Of a stretch of 64,000 nt of DNA, positions 9,973-17,909 are shown one piece after another (position 1 is the stretch's first letter; every line of letters starts with the position of its first letter). The translations under genes were made by a program, and so were the position numbers. A model generated the notes under the pieces. The model was given only the letters and a program-made list of their open reading frames with translations. It was not told where the DNA came from and made no database searches. The stretch comes from Methanofollis aquaemaris (GTDB lineage: Archaea; Halobacteriota; Methanomicrobia; Methanomicrobiales; Methanofollaceae), in the NCBI RefSeq assembly GCF_017357525.1, contig NZ_CP036172.1:496001-560000 (forward strand). Direction: 5' to 3'.

Positions 9973-10080
9973 TCGTCTCGCCTTCCCACACACTCGCACA
10001 GGGGGAAGGCACGCCGATCAGACGGGCCGCCCCCATCGTAGACTCTTCACCGCTGTCTCGCACCTGGGGGCGGTGTGGGC
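9967..10080. repeat. Dispersed intergenic repeat, copy 1 (hairpin core)
   Basis: This gap between two convergent genes contains the shared core of the window's dispersed repeat. Arms at 9967-9987 (starting GTCTGATCG) and 10003-10023 (ending CGATCAGAC) are complementary at 18 of 21 positions, with a 15-base loop. The following stretch, CTTCACCGCTGTCTCGCACC, recurs nearly unchanged near 33590 and 59490. In this convergent position it could serve as a bidirectional terminator. Confidence 0.65.
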
Positions 10081-11280
10081 TCAGAGGAGCACGCCGGCCA
10101 GCACCCCTGCAATGGCGACGATCACAGATACTCCCATCAGCGGGAGGGTGTAGCGTCTCAGCACCACGGTCGGGGAGTCTCCGGTCGTCCTCCCGACCAG
10201 CCAGAAATAGGGGTCGCTGAATGCGGAGATCGAGAGGGCCCCCGCGGCAATGAGCAGCACGAGGGCGACCGGATGCAGGGGAACCGACGAGGCGACGCCC
10301 GCAGTCACGACGGCGGTCACCACCCTTGATCCCTGCGCCGCCTGGACCAGGACGGCAAAGATGAGGGGGAGGAGAAGGAGGGGCACGACGCCGTCCAGCA
10401 GTCCGAACGCATCCTGTGGGAAGGAACTTGCCAGGATGACGCCGCCCAGCGCACCGGCGCCGCAGAGGTCGTAGATGATCACGCCGGCATGTTTTGTTCC
10501 CCACTTGAGGGCGGTGTGCCGCTCTTCGCCGGGGAGGAGGAAGAGGGCGCCGGCCATCCCGAAGAGCAGGGCCGCCTGGACCGACCCGTCGCCGAAGACC
10601 GGCCAGATCAATGCCGCAGCGGCACAGACCAGAGGGAGGAGGAGCGGCACCCATGCCTGCCGACCGACGGTCGGGGCCTGGGAAGGAGGAACCGTCTGAG
10701 CACTGCCCCGGCCCATCGCCGCACCGACTCCGATGAGAAGGAGCAGCACGAGCGGGAGGGCGACTATGAGATAGTCGCCGGCGGAAAATTCCGGTGCCGC
10801 CGCCGCGGCCGCAAGGGTGACCGGGGTCGGGTAGATCAGCGTGAAGGAGAGAGCGCTCCCGATGGCCGCGGCATAGAGGGCACTCTTCCGGTCGGAGAGG
10901 CAGGAGAGGATGGGGGAAGAGACGATGAACGCGGTCATGCAGCACATAAACGGGACGGCAAGGATGGCACCCGTGATCGCACCGACCCAGGTGGGCCGTC
11001 TGAGCAGGACGGAGAGATCTCGTACGATCTGCTCGCGGTACCCCGGAGTTTCGAGCACGCCGGCGACGACCGATCCGGCAAAGACGACCACGGCCAGGAG
11101 GACGAAGACCTTTCCCGCACCGGCCGCGGCGGTCCCGACGACCTCGGATGCCGGGATGCCTGCAAGAAGACCGTACAGGACCGCCGCAGAGAAGAGGGTC
11201 AGGAAGGGGTTGAGGCGGTATCTGACAGTCGCGACCGCGATCAGGAGGAGCACGACGATAAATGCAAAGAATGTCTGCAC
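10081..11280 (-). CDS. GntP-family carboxylate/gluconate-type permease
   Basis: A 399-aa polytopic membrane protein with about 10-12 hydrophobic segments along its whole length. The N-terminus LNPFLTLFSAAVLYGLLAGIP, the duplicated architecture and the C-terminal SISAFSDPYFWLVGR fit the gluconate:H+ symporter/GntP group of the ion transporter superfamily. Such proteins import gluconate or related organic acids. The start is a GTG at 11280. Neighbours give no hint of the substrate, so the family call is firmer than the substrate. It is convergent with the frameshifted flavoprotein gene. Confidence 0.72.
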   Translation of the reverse strand: MQTFFAFIVVLLLIAVATVRYRLNPFLTLFSAAVLYGLLAGIPASEVVGTAAAGAGKVFVLLAVVVFAGSVVAGVLETPGYREQIVRDLSVLLRRPTWVGAITGAILAVPFMCCMTAFIVSSPILSCLSDRKSALYAAAIGSALSFTLIYPTPVTLAAAAAAPEFSAGDYLIVALPLVLLLLIGVGAAMGRGSAQTVPPSQAPTVGRQAWVPLLLPLVCAAAALIWPVFGDGSVQAALLFGMAGALFLLPGEERHTALKWGTKHAGVIIYDLCGAGALGGVILASSFPQDAFGLLDGVVPLLLLPLIFAVLVQAAQGSRVVTAVVTAGVASSVPLHPVALVLLIAAGALSISAFSDPYFWLVGRTTGDSPTVVLRRYTLPLMGVSVIVAIAGVLAGVLL

Positions 11281-11340
11281 AATTATCCGTCGCCGCAGTA
11301 TGATATCATCTTTGCGTTCTGGAAGAACTCCGGGAGAATA

Positions 11341-11607
11341 TTATTCCAGCACAACTCCTCCCACCGCCCGTTCCCAGAGTCGCCGGCCACGATACCGGAT
11401 CTCGATGAGGCGGTGGATGGGGATGTACTTCTCCTCCCCCTCCGGGCGGACGATGAAGTGCCCGCCCTCGATCGCCCTGATCTCGCTCCCCCTCACCGTA
11501 GAACGATCGGCCGGTGCCCCGCGGTCGAGGTACGTCACCTCCACCTCATCAAAGTCGTAGTCCGGGTCGTGGAGAAGACGGAGGAGGAGTTTGTGACTTG
11601 TCCGCAT
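11341..11607 (-). CDS. DUF504 (UPF0248) family protein
   Basis: A small soluble protein of 88 aa. The pattern LLRLLHDPDYDFDEVEVTYL, then an acidic/basic middle and YIPIHRLIEIRYRGRRLWER, matches the archaeal DUF504 family, whose role is uncertain. The ATG at 11607 was chosen because a TATA-like ATTATATACC lies at about 11629-11638, just upstream; the longer frame to 11688 runs through that promoter. It is the last host gene before the left end of the provirus. Confidence 0.72.
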   Translation of the reverse strand: MRTSHKLLLRLLHDPDYDFDEVEVTYLDRGAPADRSTVRGSEIRAIEGGHFIVRPEGEEKYIPIHRLIEIRYRGRRLWERAVGGVVLE

Positions 11608-11628
11608 GGGAGGTGGAATCAGACTTCT

Positions 11629-11640
11629 GGTATATAATGT
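11629..11640 (-). promoter_or_regulatory. TATA-type promoter of the DUF504 gene
   Basis: On the minus strand the sequence reads ACATTATATACC, about 22-33 bases before the chosen start codon. It lies outside the proposed provirus border at 11694, so this host promoter is undisturbed by integration. Confidence 0.5.
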
Positions 11641-11693
11641 GGGCGGTGCACGGGCCCCACGAGTGTTCTCGGGGCCGTCATGGCACATTTAAT

Positions 11694-11722
11694 AAAAGAT
11701 ATTGATGTGTAGATGACTGCAT
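11694..11722 (+). other. Putative attL: core repeat plus inward arm site
   Basis: AAAAGATATT (11694-11703) is repeated at the right end. Immediately inside is ATGTGTAGATGACTGCAT (11705-11722), which reappears inverted at the right end as ATGCAGCCGACTACAT (24973-24988). Core sites with inverted flanking arm sites are typical of tyrosine-integrase attachment sites. The exact crossover point cannot be fixed by reading alone. Confidence 0.6.
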
Positions 11723-11724
11723 GT

Positions 11725-11871
11725 TTATTTCTCTTCCAGAAGGGCGATCCTTTCTTCCAACGCGGTAATCCTCTTGTCTAAGGCATTCTCATGTTCTTCT
11801 ACGGTTTTAAATCCCTCCTGGATAGAGGTGAAAGCGTCCTTAAACTGCTGAATGATCTGGTTGTTCTTCAT
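11725..11871 (-). CDS. Small coiled-coil protein, last gene of the late operon
   Basis: A 48-aa protein. Its start overlaps the stop of the ATPase gene (ATGA), so it is probably translationally coupled. The C-terminal half (residues 25-48, ending ITALEERIALLEEK) shows a heptad pattern of Ile/Leu with charged residues, predicting a short coiled coil. It ends three bases inside the left arm site. No family recognised. Small charged proteins next to the assembly ATPase may act as accessory or oligomerisation factors, but this is a guess. Confidence 0.6.
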   Translation of the reverse strand: MKNNQIIQQFKDAFTSIQEGFKTVEEHENALDKRITALEERIALLEEK

Positions 11872-12887
11872 TCTTCATCCCCTTCTTCTTCCTCTTCTTT
11901 TTTCTTTTTCGATTTCTTCTTCTTTGATGGCTTGGGGGGCTCGTAAACGCCATCATAGGCAATATAGCCAAGTTTGTTCCCCTCCTTGTAGTGAGGGAAT
12001 TTCAGTTTGGACGAGAATGTGCCATCGGGGAGAACCAGATAGCCATATGGAGTCTGGATTTTTCGCCATAGCCCGTTGAAGTCTGATAGGCGATCGGTCG
12101 ATGAGGTGATCCGGCTGCCGCGGCGCAGGACCATCCATTCAAACGCGGACCTGACGCCGGGGTGAAGTTGAGTCCAGTCGTGGATCGTGACCATGAGCCG
12201 GAGTTGCATGGCCCTGAGTTTCTGAGCGTTCTGCCGGATGAGGTTGATGCTACGGGTCTGAAGCATGGCCTCCTTGCCGGTGCCGGCATAGCCGTAGCCG
12301 GGAGCGGGACATATGTTCTGGAATTCATCCTGGATGATGGTGGCCGGGGCGGTGATCTGTCGGCGGTGTGCGCGGTGAGAGAGGGCGTGATACATGAGGG
12401 CCGACTGTTCGACGGCGACGAGGGGCTCCTCGATGAAGGGATCGAAACTGGCGATCGTGATCTGTCCCGGGATCACGTAGTCCCACACGTCAGCGGTGCG
12501 AGCGACGGTCACGAAGTCGAGGTCTAACCCTGCGGGCCCGTGGATGTCGATCTCACAGCCCGGAAGAGTTACGATGGTTGCGGGTTCGTGCCGGAGGTAG
12601 GCCCCATAATACAGAATGGATAAGATTTCATCACCCTTACCAATATCAAAATACAGGATCGCCTCATCGGGTGAATATTCCCGGAAATTGTCGATGCAAT
12701 AATACAGGAACTGGGTTTTTCCCGACTCAGGTTTCCCGATTTCGAGCAGGTGGCGACCAGGATACTGGATCACATTTTTGATGAAATACTTCTCCCAGTA
12801 TTCCATCTGTTCAGCGGTGGCCTCCTCGGCCGGGGTCAGCAGCCCAGGATCGCATATTCCCATACACGCCTCGCGATATTTTTCCAT
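11868..12887 (-). CDS. Zot/FtsK-HerA-like assembly or packaging ATPase
   Basis: A 339-aa P-loop ATPase. Walker A is GKPESGKT at residues 51-58 and Walker B is ATIIQDEF with Asp187-Glu188. The sequence between (ILYFDIGKGDEILSIL; VARTADVWDYVIPGQITIAS) fits the additional-strand ATPase clade that includes inoviral Zot/pI and pleolipoviral NTPases. The tail from residue 315 is a run of lysines then glutamates, unusual for Zot, and no transmembrane helix is apparent; the adjacent 65-aa membrane protein may supply the anchor. It would power virion extrusion or DNA packaging. Alternative start at 12863 reduces overlap with the previous gene. Family call is by motif only. Confidence 0.78.
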   Translation of the reverse strand: MEKYREACMGICDPGLLTPAEEATAEQMEYWEKYFIKNVIQYPGRHLLEIGKPESGKTQFLYYCIDNFREYSPDEAILYFDIGKGDEILSILYYGAYLRHEPATIVTLPGCEIDIHGPAGLDLDFVTVARTADVWDYVIPGQITIASFDPFIEEPLVAVEQSALMYHALSHRAHRRQITAPATIIQDEFQNICPAPGYGYAGTGKEAMLQTRSINLIRQNAQKLRAMQLRLMVTIHDWTQLHPGVRSAFEWMVLRRGSRITSSTDRLSDFNGLWRKIQTPYGYLVLPDGTFSSKLKFPHYKEGNKLGYIAYDGVYEPPKPSKKKKSKKKKEEEEEGDEE

Positions 12888-13033
12888 CCATAGGCGGTAC
12901 CCATGCCCAGGACGAAGACGACCACGATACCGATGTTGACCAGCCAGTAGGGGGCATAGAACGATCCTGCCGGGACCATCATCACCTGGAAGGCCCGGAC
13001 AGCCGGATCTACAGGGGTGAGCATATCAATCAT
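12836..13033 (-). CDS. Small single-pass membrane protein
   Basis: A 65-aa protein with one transmembrane segment (about residues 28-48, YWLVNIGIVVVFVLGMGTAY) followed by a basic stretch (WKNIARR). It overlaps both the gene before it (by 4 bases) and the ATPase gene after it. Its position directly before an ATPase that lacks a membrane helix suggests that it anchors the ATPase, or is a minor virion protein. No family recognised. Confidence 0.65.
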   Translation of the reverse strand: MIDMLTPVDPAVRAFQVMMVPAGSFYAPYWLVNIGIVVVFVLGMGTAYGWKNIARRVWEYAILGC

Positions 13034-13443
13034 TGAGTTTTCCTCTGAATGGGGGAGGTCATAGTCGCTTCGGCCATATCGGCCTTATCGACCAGACCAT
13101 GATTTTCGATGAGCGATACCAGTTCCGTTCTGATTTTGGAGAGTTCTTTTTCAAACTCTCCCCGTTTCCCGAAGGTGTAGGGGGAGAGGTCAATGGCAGA
13201 TTCGTAATTCTCCCTGAGATAGATGATCTGCTTCAACTGAGCGTTCAGGACGTCAGAAACCTCCTTCCTGGCGGCTTCGCTTTTGATGCCGTCGAGTTTT
13301 GAGGCGATGTCAGACCAGAGTTCGTCTACCAGGTTCAGACGGAGGCCGACCGGGCCGCCAGCGTTACGGGTGAGGGTGAGCAGGACCACGGCCATATGAT
13401 ACGAGACGGGAGACAGGGGATACTTTGGGGAATAGGCCATCAT
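13030..13443 (-). CDS. Late-operon protein of unknown function (137 aa)
   Basis: A soluble, mostly helical protein. Charged residues alternate with Leu/Ile in heptad-like fashion across residues 35-125 (for example DELWSDIASKLDGIKSEAAR), suggesting a helical bundle. It starts with two consecutive ATGs, the first overlapping the stop of the gene before it. No known domain recognised. Placement among membrane and assembly genes suggests a structural or morphogenesis role. Confidence 0.6.
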   Translation of the reverse strand: MMAYSPKYPLSPVSYHMAVVLLTLTRNAGGPVGLRLNLVDELWSDIASKLDGIKSEAARKEVSDVLNAQLKQIIYLRENYESAIDLSPYTFGKRGEFEKELSKIRTELVSLIENHGLVDKADMAEATMTSPIQRKTQ

Positions 13444-13820
13444 TCATCCCCCCGCTTCCAGAATTTCCACCAGGATCGCTTTTCCTCCGGCGGGTGCATC
13501 GAACTTGGAACCCCGACATGCTCCACGTTGGTTTTGCCGCCCGATGTAGTGCCGATGAGGGCCTGGAGGAATTCTTTTCGACCCTTCCGGTCCAGAGACA
13601 CCCGGTTCTCCCGGAGTGCTTCGATGAATTTGATGCACCCTGGGATCTCGATGATCTTCTGATCGTTGAGGGCTTCGAGGATGGCGAAGTCAATCGCTTC
13701 TTGATTTGTTAACTCAGTCATCCTCGGGCCGGAGGAGTCGGCAAGACGATCCACCTTCTCCAACTGCTTCAGGCGTGGGTCGAGGTCTGAGACTTTCTGT
13801 TCTAGGATGGCGTTTGGCAT
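13440..13820 (-). CDS. Late-operon protein of unknown function (126 aa)
   Basis: A soluble protein with an N-terminal helical region (LDPRLKQLEKVDRLAD), a central segment (IIEIPGCIKFIEALRENRV) and a Trp/Lys-rich end (RSWWKFWKRGDE) that could be membrane-proximal or nucleic-acid binding. The ATG at 13820 is preceded by GGGTGAT, a fair ribosome binding site. No family recognised. It overlaps the next gene by 4 bases, as in most of this operon. Confidence 0.6.
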   Translation of the reverse strand: MPNAILEQKVSDLDPRLKQLEKVDRLADSSGPRMTELTNQEAIDFAILEALNDQKIIEIPGCIKFIEALRENRVSLDRKGRKEFLQALIGTTSGGKTNVEHVGVPSSMHPPEEKRSWWKFWKRGDE

Positions 13821-13824
13821 GATA

Positions 13825-14229
13825 TCACCCGATACTGAGAGCGACAGAAATCCCGACGCAGAACGCGGTGATCGCTGTGAGGATCAATGCACCGAAACGC
13901 ACTTCCCGGTTCACGGCGTCGGCGAGCATTCGCTTATCGATCAGGCGGTTCATGAGCCTTGGATCGGTTTTCAGAGTGAACACGTCGTCAGACCGGGTGA
14001 TCCAAAGCGGGGCGCCGGTGTCGGCGTCGAAGGGGTAGAGAGGGCCGTGGTCCTCGCTCAGGATCGCAGGTTGTCGGAGCGGACCGTACGTGCGGTCCTT
14101 GGCGTAGTCGTGCACAAATTCCCCGTCAATCCTGAGTTTTTTTATGTCACAGGTTGAGGCGTCCCGTCCGAACAGGATCACGTTGATCGGTTCGGCTTTC
14201 CTGATGATTTTCAAGGGGTTGAGTGTCAT
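13825..14229 (-). CDS. Late-operon membrane-anchored protein (134 aa)
   Basis: Residues 1-105 are soluble and contain VHDYAKDRTYGPLRQPAIL and a segment ending FDADTGAPLWITRSDD. A C-terminal transmembrane helix (about 112-132, ALILTAITAFCVGISVALSI) follows. There is no signal peptide, so the bulk is probably cytoplasmic with a tail anchor. Its start overlaps the stop of the preceding 45-aa gene. Function unknown; a minor virion or assembly protein is plausible. Confidence 0.62.
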   Translation of the reverse strand: MTLNPLKIIRKAEPINVILFGRDASTCDIKKLRIDGEFVHDYAKDRTYGPLRQPAILSEDHGPLYPFDADTGAPLWITRSDDVFTLKTDPRLMNRLIDKRMLADAVNREVRFGALILTAITAFCVGISVALSIG

Positions 14230-14363
14230 ACTTTCCTCCGTTTTCTTTGATCCTTTTCGTTGACTGACTGTTCCAGATCCCGCAGGGCTTCGTGTGGGGT
14301 TCGCCCGAGGCCCTGGGCGACCTTTACGTTGTTATTCATCAATTTCGCCTTCCAGATGTCCAT
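14226..14363 (-). CDS. Small basic protein (45 aa)
   Basis: A short gene reading MDIWKAKLMNNNVKVAQGLG, then RTPHEALRDLEQSVNEKDQR and a basic end KRRKV. The ATG follows a purine-rich GGTGATAT, and the TGA overlaps the next ATG (ATGA). The spacing and overlap with both neighbours support that it is real. No known family; the basic tail could contact DNA. Confidence 0.55.
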   Translation of the reverse strand: MDIWKAKLMNNNVKVAQGLGRTPHEALRDLEQSVNEKDQRKRRKV

Positions 14364-14372
14364 TATATCACC

Positions 14373-15263
14373 TCAAATCGGTTTCAGCGCCCGGATGATG
14401 TTGTAAAATAACGTCACTATGCCGAAGATGAACTTGAAGAAGATGGTGAATAGCCGCTCGTTGTAACGAACCATCTTCCTGGAGAACGCTATGATGTCTC
14501 GGGAGTGACTTGCCGCGTACGCGATGAGGACAGATTCGTACAGGGCGAGTACTGCCAGGAAGTGATCGAGGAAGATGAACTTGAACACCGAGATGACAAC
14601 CCAGATGACGGACCAGACTTCCCCTGCAAAAGAGAGCAATTGAGAAAGCCAATCCATCGCAGATGTCGTATCAGATCCCTGATCGATATGGTCCGACACC
14701 GCTGAAGCTGATGAATAATGCACCACTGCCCTGATCTCGTCACTTGAGCCAGTAGACAGATGAATTCGAGTGATGGGAAGATGGTTAATATAGGGAATCT
14801 GGACGTAGCAGGCTTCAGACGGATCAGAGGGCAGGTCGGCCAACGCAACACCAGAGGTTTCGGCGTCTGGATCTGAAGCGTATCCGATCCAAAACATGCT
14901 ATCTGCGGGGAATATCCGCAGATATTCATGGGACGACGAAGATGATCCCAACGTGTATGTCACGTTCCCAGTGGTTCCCATGATTCCTAAGACGCTGTGG
15001 CTATAAGAGCCAGTCCAGATATCCCCATTAGGGCGGGAGAGTGTTACAGATACAGTCGTGCCGGGGGAGACATCATACACGTATGCCTCGATTATCGCAC
15101 TCCCAGACGCGACCTCGATAACATCAATGTCCAGATCTGACCCCGACACCTCTATTGTTTGAGATCCTGCGACGCCGAGGTTGTTCAGCACGATCGCAGA
15201 TCCTGGGGCCACCAGACAAGCAAAAGCCACCCCGAAAATGACCAAAAGGGGGAGGGCCTTCAT
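14373..15263 (-). CDS. Secreted protein with C-terminal membrane domain, possible virion cap/anchor
   Basis: A 296-aa protein. Residues 1-23 are a signal peptide ending in APGSA. An extracellular Ser/Thr-rich beta-type domain (about 25-195) follows, containing SGSDLDIDVIEVASGSAIIE. Residues of about 205-295 are strongly hydrophobic with two or three transmembrane helices, including VWSVIWVVISVFKFIFLD and LFTIFFKFIFGIVTLFYNI. The layout suits a virion protein with a surface domain held in a membrane, comparable in position with filamentous-phage pVI or pleolipoviral membrane proteins. The ATG overlaps the stop of the spike gene. No homologue recognised by eye. Confidence 0.68.
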   Translation of the reverse strand: MKALPLLVIFGVAFACLVAPGSAIVLNNLGVAGSQTIEVSGSDLDIDVIEVASGSAIIEAYVYDVSPGTTVSVTLSRPNGDIWTGSYSHSVLGIMGTTGNVTYTLGSSSSSHEYLRIFPADSMFWIGYASDPDAETSGVALADLPSDPSEACYVQIPYINHLPITRIHLSTGSSDEIRAVVHYSSASAVSDHIDQGSDTTSAMDWLSQLLSFAGEVWSVIWVVISVFKFIFLDHFLAVLALYESVLIAYAASHSRDIIAFSRKMVRYNERLFTIFFKFIFGIVTLFYNIIRALKPI

Positions 15264-17251
15264 CTCGTTCTCCCACCAGGGACCAGCCAGTCGATCATAG
15301 CCATCAGCAATATCAGACCGGCCAGGGTTGCGAACAACTCCAGATTATCAAAAAGGACAGAAAACGCCGATTCTGCTTTCTCCTCTGGGGTCCTGGTGTC
15401 GGCCGTTGGGGTGGCGGTGACGCCTCCGGGCGGCGATGTGGTGACCTCCGAGGAGATGAGCATGAGTTGGATCGTGATCGCCGAGTTTTCGGTGATGGGC
15501 ATGATATAGCCGCTGGACGAGTAATACCCCGATTTTGAGATGGAGTACGAGACCGTGGAGTTTGCCGGGATCGCGATCCGGCAGGTGCCCATGGAGTTCG
15601 TGACGGCGGTCCGGTCGCCAGCCTGCACCGCCGCCCCTTCGATATAGGTGCCGGTGACGGTCGTCACGGTGAAGGACATATAGACCTCGTCCTCGGCCGG
15701 CGTCTCGGAGGGCATGAGAGTGATGCTGATCGGCATCTGGTTTCTCGGCAACGCTGTCGGTTGGACGAAGTCGGTTTCGGTGTGGGTGACATAGCCGCTC
15801 CTCGTCGCCGTGATCCTGATCTGGTCCCCGAGCGGGGCGGTGAATGTGGCGACGCCGTTTGTCGTGCCCGACGCCCCGACGATATACTCCCCGGTGGAGT
15901 CATAGATCACGGTGCTGTTGCGACTGAGATCCCAGACCGTGACGCCGACACCGGAGAGATGGGACGGGTTTGACTTCGCCCCGTCGAAGATGCTGACGAT
16001 CACGTCCACATCACCGGCCTTTCGGGAGACGTCGCAGGAGGTGGAGACCTCCGCAAGAGCGGCCCCGGTAGAGGGAGGTTGACGGTCCCGGACGACTGCG
16101 GATACTCTCCAGGTGCCGGCGCTGGTCGGCGTGAGGGATAGAGAGTGTGCAGCGGCCTCGGTGGAGTCCTCCATCAGGAAAGAGGTTTCATTGTAGTGCT
16201 GCCAGGTGGACCAGTCCGATGAGGACAGAGAATATAGTTCAACGTCAGCGTTGCCATCGGGATCGGTGACAGTCCACGCGATCTCTGAGTATCGCGGGGC
16301 GCCGGCGGCAGGGGTGAGGGAGGCTTGGATTGGTTCGTAGACGGCGGCAGAGGCAGGAGAGAGGTTGACGACAAACCAGCCCTCCGGGGGCCTCTCGGGG
16401 ATTGGATCCGGGTGAGGGCCGAAATACGTTCTGTTCCACCATTTTCCATCCCCAAAAATCGAAACGTAGACGGGGGTGCCGTGGGCGGGGATCTCTAGAT
16501 CGTCGTATCCGGTATTGTCGTATTTTGTGAGACTTTGACTGTCCCGCACATGGACCTCGGAATAATACCCGTACCGATTGAGGGTGATCAAACTATTGTT
16601 GCCGAGATAGGACGAGCCAGTGATCTCGGCGGTGATTTCGTGGCGCCAGGAGTGGCGATAATTGATAATATAATCCCCAGGGATGTTATAGAGATTGGGA
16701 TAGGCGGCGACCTTAGTCTGGACCGTAACGGGGACATCAGGATTGTTCGTCCCCGCGATCGTGATGCCCGGCATGTTTGGGCCCGCCCCATCTAGTCTGA
16801 TCGAGCGTAGGCCGGTGTGCGAGCCGGGATCCCAGGAGTCCAAATCTAGCCAGACTATTACCGATTTTTGGGAGCCGTCAGAGTTGTAATTGATATTGTA
16901 GCCCAGGAGCCCAGACCCGTACTGGTGCCCGTCCCCTGCATCCAGCAGACGGACAGCGTACGAGTCAGACGAGATCGATGTATTTTTGATCTGAGCGTTT
17001 GAAATCGGGATCATCACAACCACCGAATCGAACGCTGAAAGGGTTTCGACACCCCTAACTGAGAGAGTATGTACGTTGTTGCCGCCCGGCTGCGTTTGCT
17101 GACTGGGGATCGAAACGCCGTAACTGTCCGAGATAGGTTTGTTGACCTCTAGGATTTCAGCGGCGGCGGGGGCGACGGCCACCACCAACAAGGCGAGGGC
17201 GACGAGCACCACCACCCGCGGCCCCCCCGGCGGGGTCAGATTCAGCCGCAT
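15260..17251 (-). CDS. Large surface spike/adhesin-like protein
   Basis: A 663-aa type I membrane protein. A signal peptide (about residues 14-34, ending PAAAE) leads into a long extracellular region. That region has Ig-like/PKD-like sandwiches (ASLTPAAGAPRYSEIAWTV) and two carboxypeptidase-regulatory-like repeats (TNGVATFTAPLGDQIRITAT; TAVTNSMGTCRIAIPANSTV). A Thr/Pro-rich stalk leads to a transmembrane helix (about 636-655) and a short basic end. This is the layout expected for a receptor-binding spike (pleolipovirus VP4-like or inovirus pIII-like). It is the largest gene of the element and lies two genes after the coat-like gene. Host surface protein origin is possible. Confidence 0.75.
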   Translation of the reverse strand: MRLNLTPPGGPRVVVLVALALLVVAVAPAAAEILEVNKPISDSYGVSIPSQQTQPGGNNVHTLSVRGVETLSAFDSVVVMIPISNAQIKNTSISSDSYAVRLLDAGDGHQYGSGLLGYNINYNSDGSQKSVIVWLDLDSWDPGSHTGLRSIRLDGAGPNMPGITIAGTNNPDVPVTVQTKVAAYPNLYNIPGDYIINYRHSWRHEITAEITGSSYLGNNSLITLNRYGYYSEVHVRDSQSLTKYDNTGYDDLEIPAHGTPVYVSIFGDGKWWNRTYFGPHPDPIPERPPEGWFVVNLSPASAAVYEPIQASLTPAAGAPRYSEIAWTVTDPDGNADVELYSLSSSDWSTWQHYNETSFLMEDSTEAAAHSLSLTPTSAGTWRVSAVVRDRQPPSTGAALAEVSTSCDVSRKAGDVDVIVSIFDGAKSNPSHLSGVGVTVWDLSRNSTVIYDSTGEYIVGASGTTNGVATFTAPLGDQIRITATRSGYVTHTETDFVQPTALPRNQMPISITLMPSETPAEDEVYMSFTVTTVTGTYIEGAAVQAGDRTAVTNSMGTCRIAIPANSTVSYSISKSGYYSSSGYIMPITENSAITIQLMLISSEVTTSPPGGVTATPTADTRTPEEKAESAFSVLFDNLELFATLAGLILLMAMIDWLVPGGRTR

Positions 17252-17252
17252 T

Positions 17253-17621
17253 TTAGTGCCCCCTTAAGATGATACACACCGTGGCGAGCAGCACAATCAG
17301 CAGGACGACGATCAGAGAGTGGTCGGTGAGCCAGGCGATCAGGGTGGCGAGCAGGTCGGCGGACTCAAGATTCGTGACCTGCGGTTTGAGTTGAAGCGTG
17401 TATCGGTTGGACTCCGAGACGTTGAGCGCGATCACGCTACTGGTATTGGTCGTCAGGAGGTGGGTGCCGCCGGCGTCGAAGACGTCCACCTGTTGTGTCG
17501 ATAGGCCGATGTCCTGGAAGACCAGCGTTACGGTCTCGGCCGATGCCGCCGGGACAATCAGCGCCGCCACGATGAGGAGGGCGCAGAAAATTGTTTTGGG
17601 TATGGGGGATGGATCAGGCAT
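17253..17621 (-). CDS. Small secreted membrane-anchored protein (122 aa), possible minor coat protein
   Basis: The signal peptide (residues 8-28, ending PAASA) is followed by an extracellular domain of about 60 residues with QQVDVFDAGGTHLLTTNTSS, and a C-terminal transmembrane helix (about 98-118, DHSLIVVLLIVLLATVCIIL). A ribosome binding site, GGGGAG, lies 8 bases before the ATG. It sits between the coat-like peptide and the spike, typical for a structural protein. No known family recognised. Confidence 0.68.
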   Translation of the reverse strand: MPDPSPIPKTIFCALLIVAALIVPAASAETVTLVFQDIGLSTQQVDVFDAGGTHLLTTNTSSVIALNVSESNRYTLQLKPQVTNLESADLLATLIAWLTDHSLIVVLLIVLLATVCIILRGH

Positions 17622-17661
17622 GCCAGTACTCCCCGAGGTGTGTAGGCAGTGGCCCGGATGA

Positions 17662-17835
17662 TCAGAAGACCCGGTCCATCATGCCGAGGATCTTGCCGAG
17701 GAAGCCACCGATGAACGCAAGGACTGCCATTGCGACGATCGCGGGGAAGATGCCGGTGATCAGATCGATCAGGCTCGGGACGAGCGTGACCACCGCGCCC
17801 AGAACTTCCTGGATGGGGGTGAAGTTTACCGCCAT
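17662..17835 (-). CDS. Coat-like 57-aa membrane protein, first gene of the late operon
   Basis: A hydrophobic 57-residue peptide. Two hydrophobic stretches (about 11-30 and 31-50, the second containing PAIVAMAVLAFIGGFLGKIL) precede a short charged end. The ATG is preceded by GAGGTG with 7-base spacing, the best ribosome binding site of the operon, and by a TATA box, implying high expression. Size, hydrophobicity, first position and no cleavable signal match the major coat proteins of filamentous or membrane-containing small viruses. A holin-like function is the alternative. A longer upstream frame exists but reads through the promoter and is rejected. Confidence 0.7.
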   Translation of the reverse strand: MAVNFTPIQEVLGAVVTLVPSLIDLITGIFPAIVAMAVLAFIGGFLGKILGMMDRVF

Positions 17836-17870
17836 GACATAACACCTCGTTGAGATGTCGTTATGTCCAA

Positions 17871-17887
17871 GAGTATAAAGGATACTC
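17871..17887 (-). promoter_or_regulatory. Late-operon promoter with overlapping operator-like dyad
   Basis: On the minus strand CTTTATACTC (17871-17880) is a TATA element about 36-45 bases before the coat ATG, giving a start of transcription near 17850. The perfect inverted repeat GAGTAT-AAAGG-ATACTC (17871-17887) covers it, so a bound repressor would occlude TATA-binding protein. A second palindrome, TTGGCCAA, lies at 17893-17900. Confidence 0.6.
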
Positions 17888-17909
17888 CACACTTGGCCAA
17901 GACTTATGC

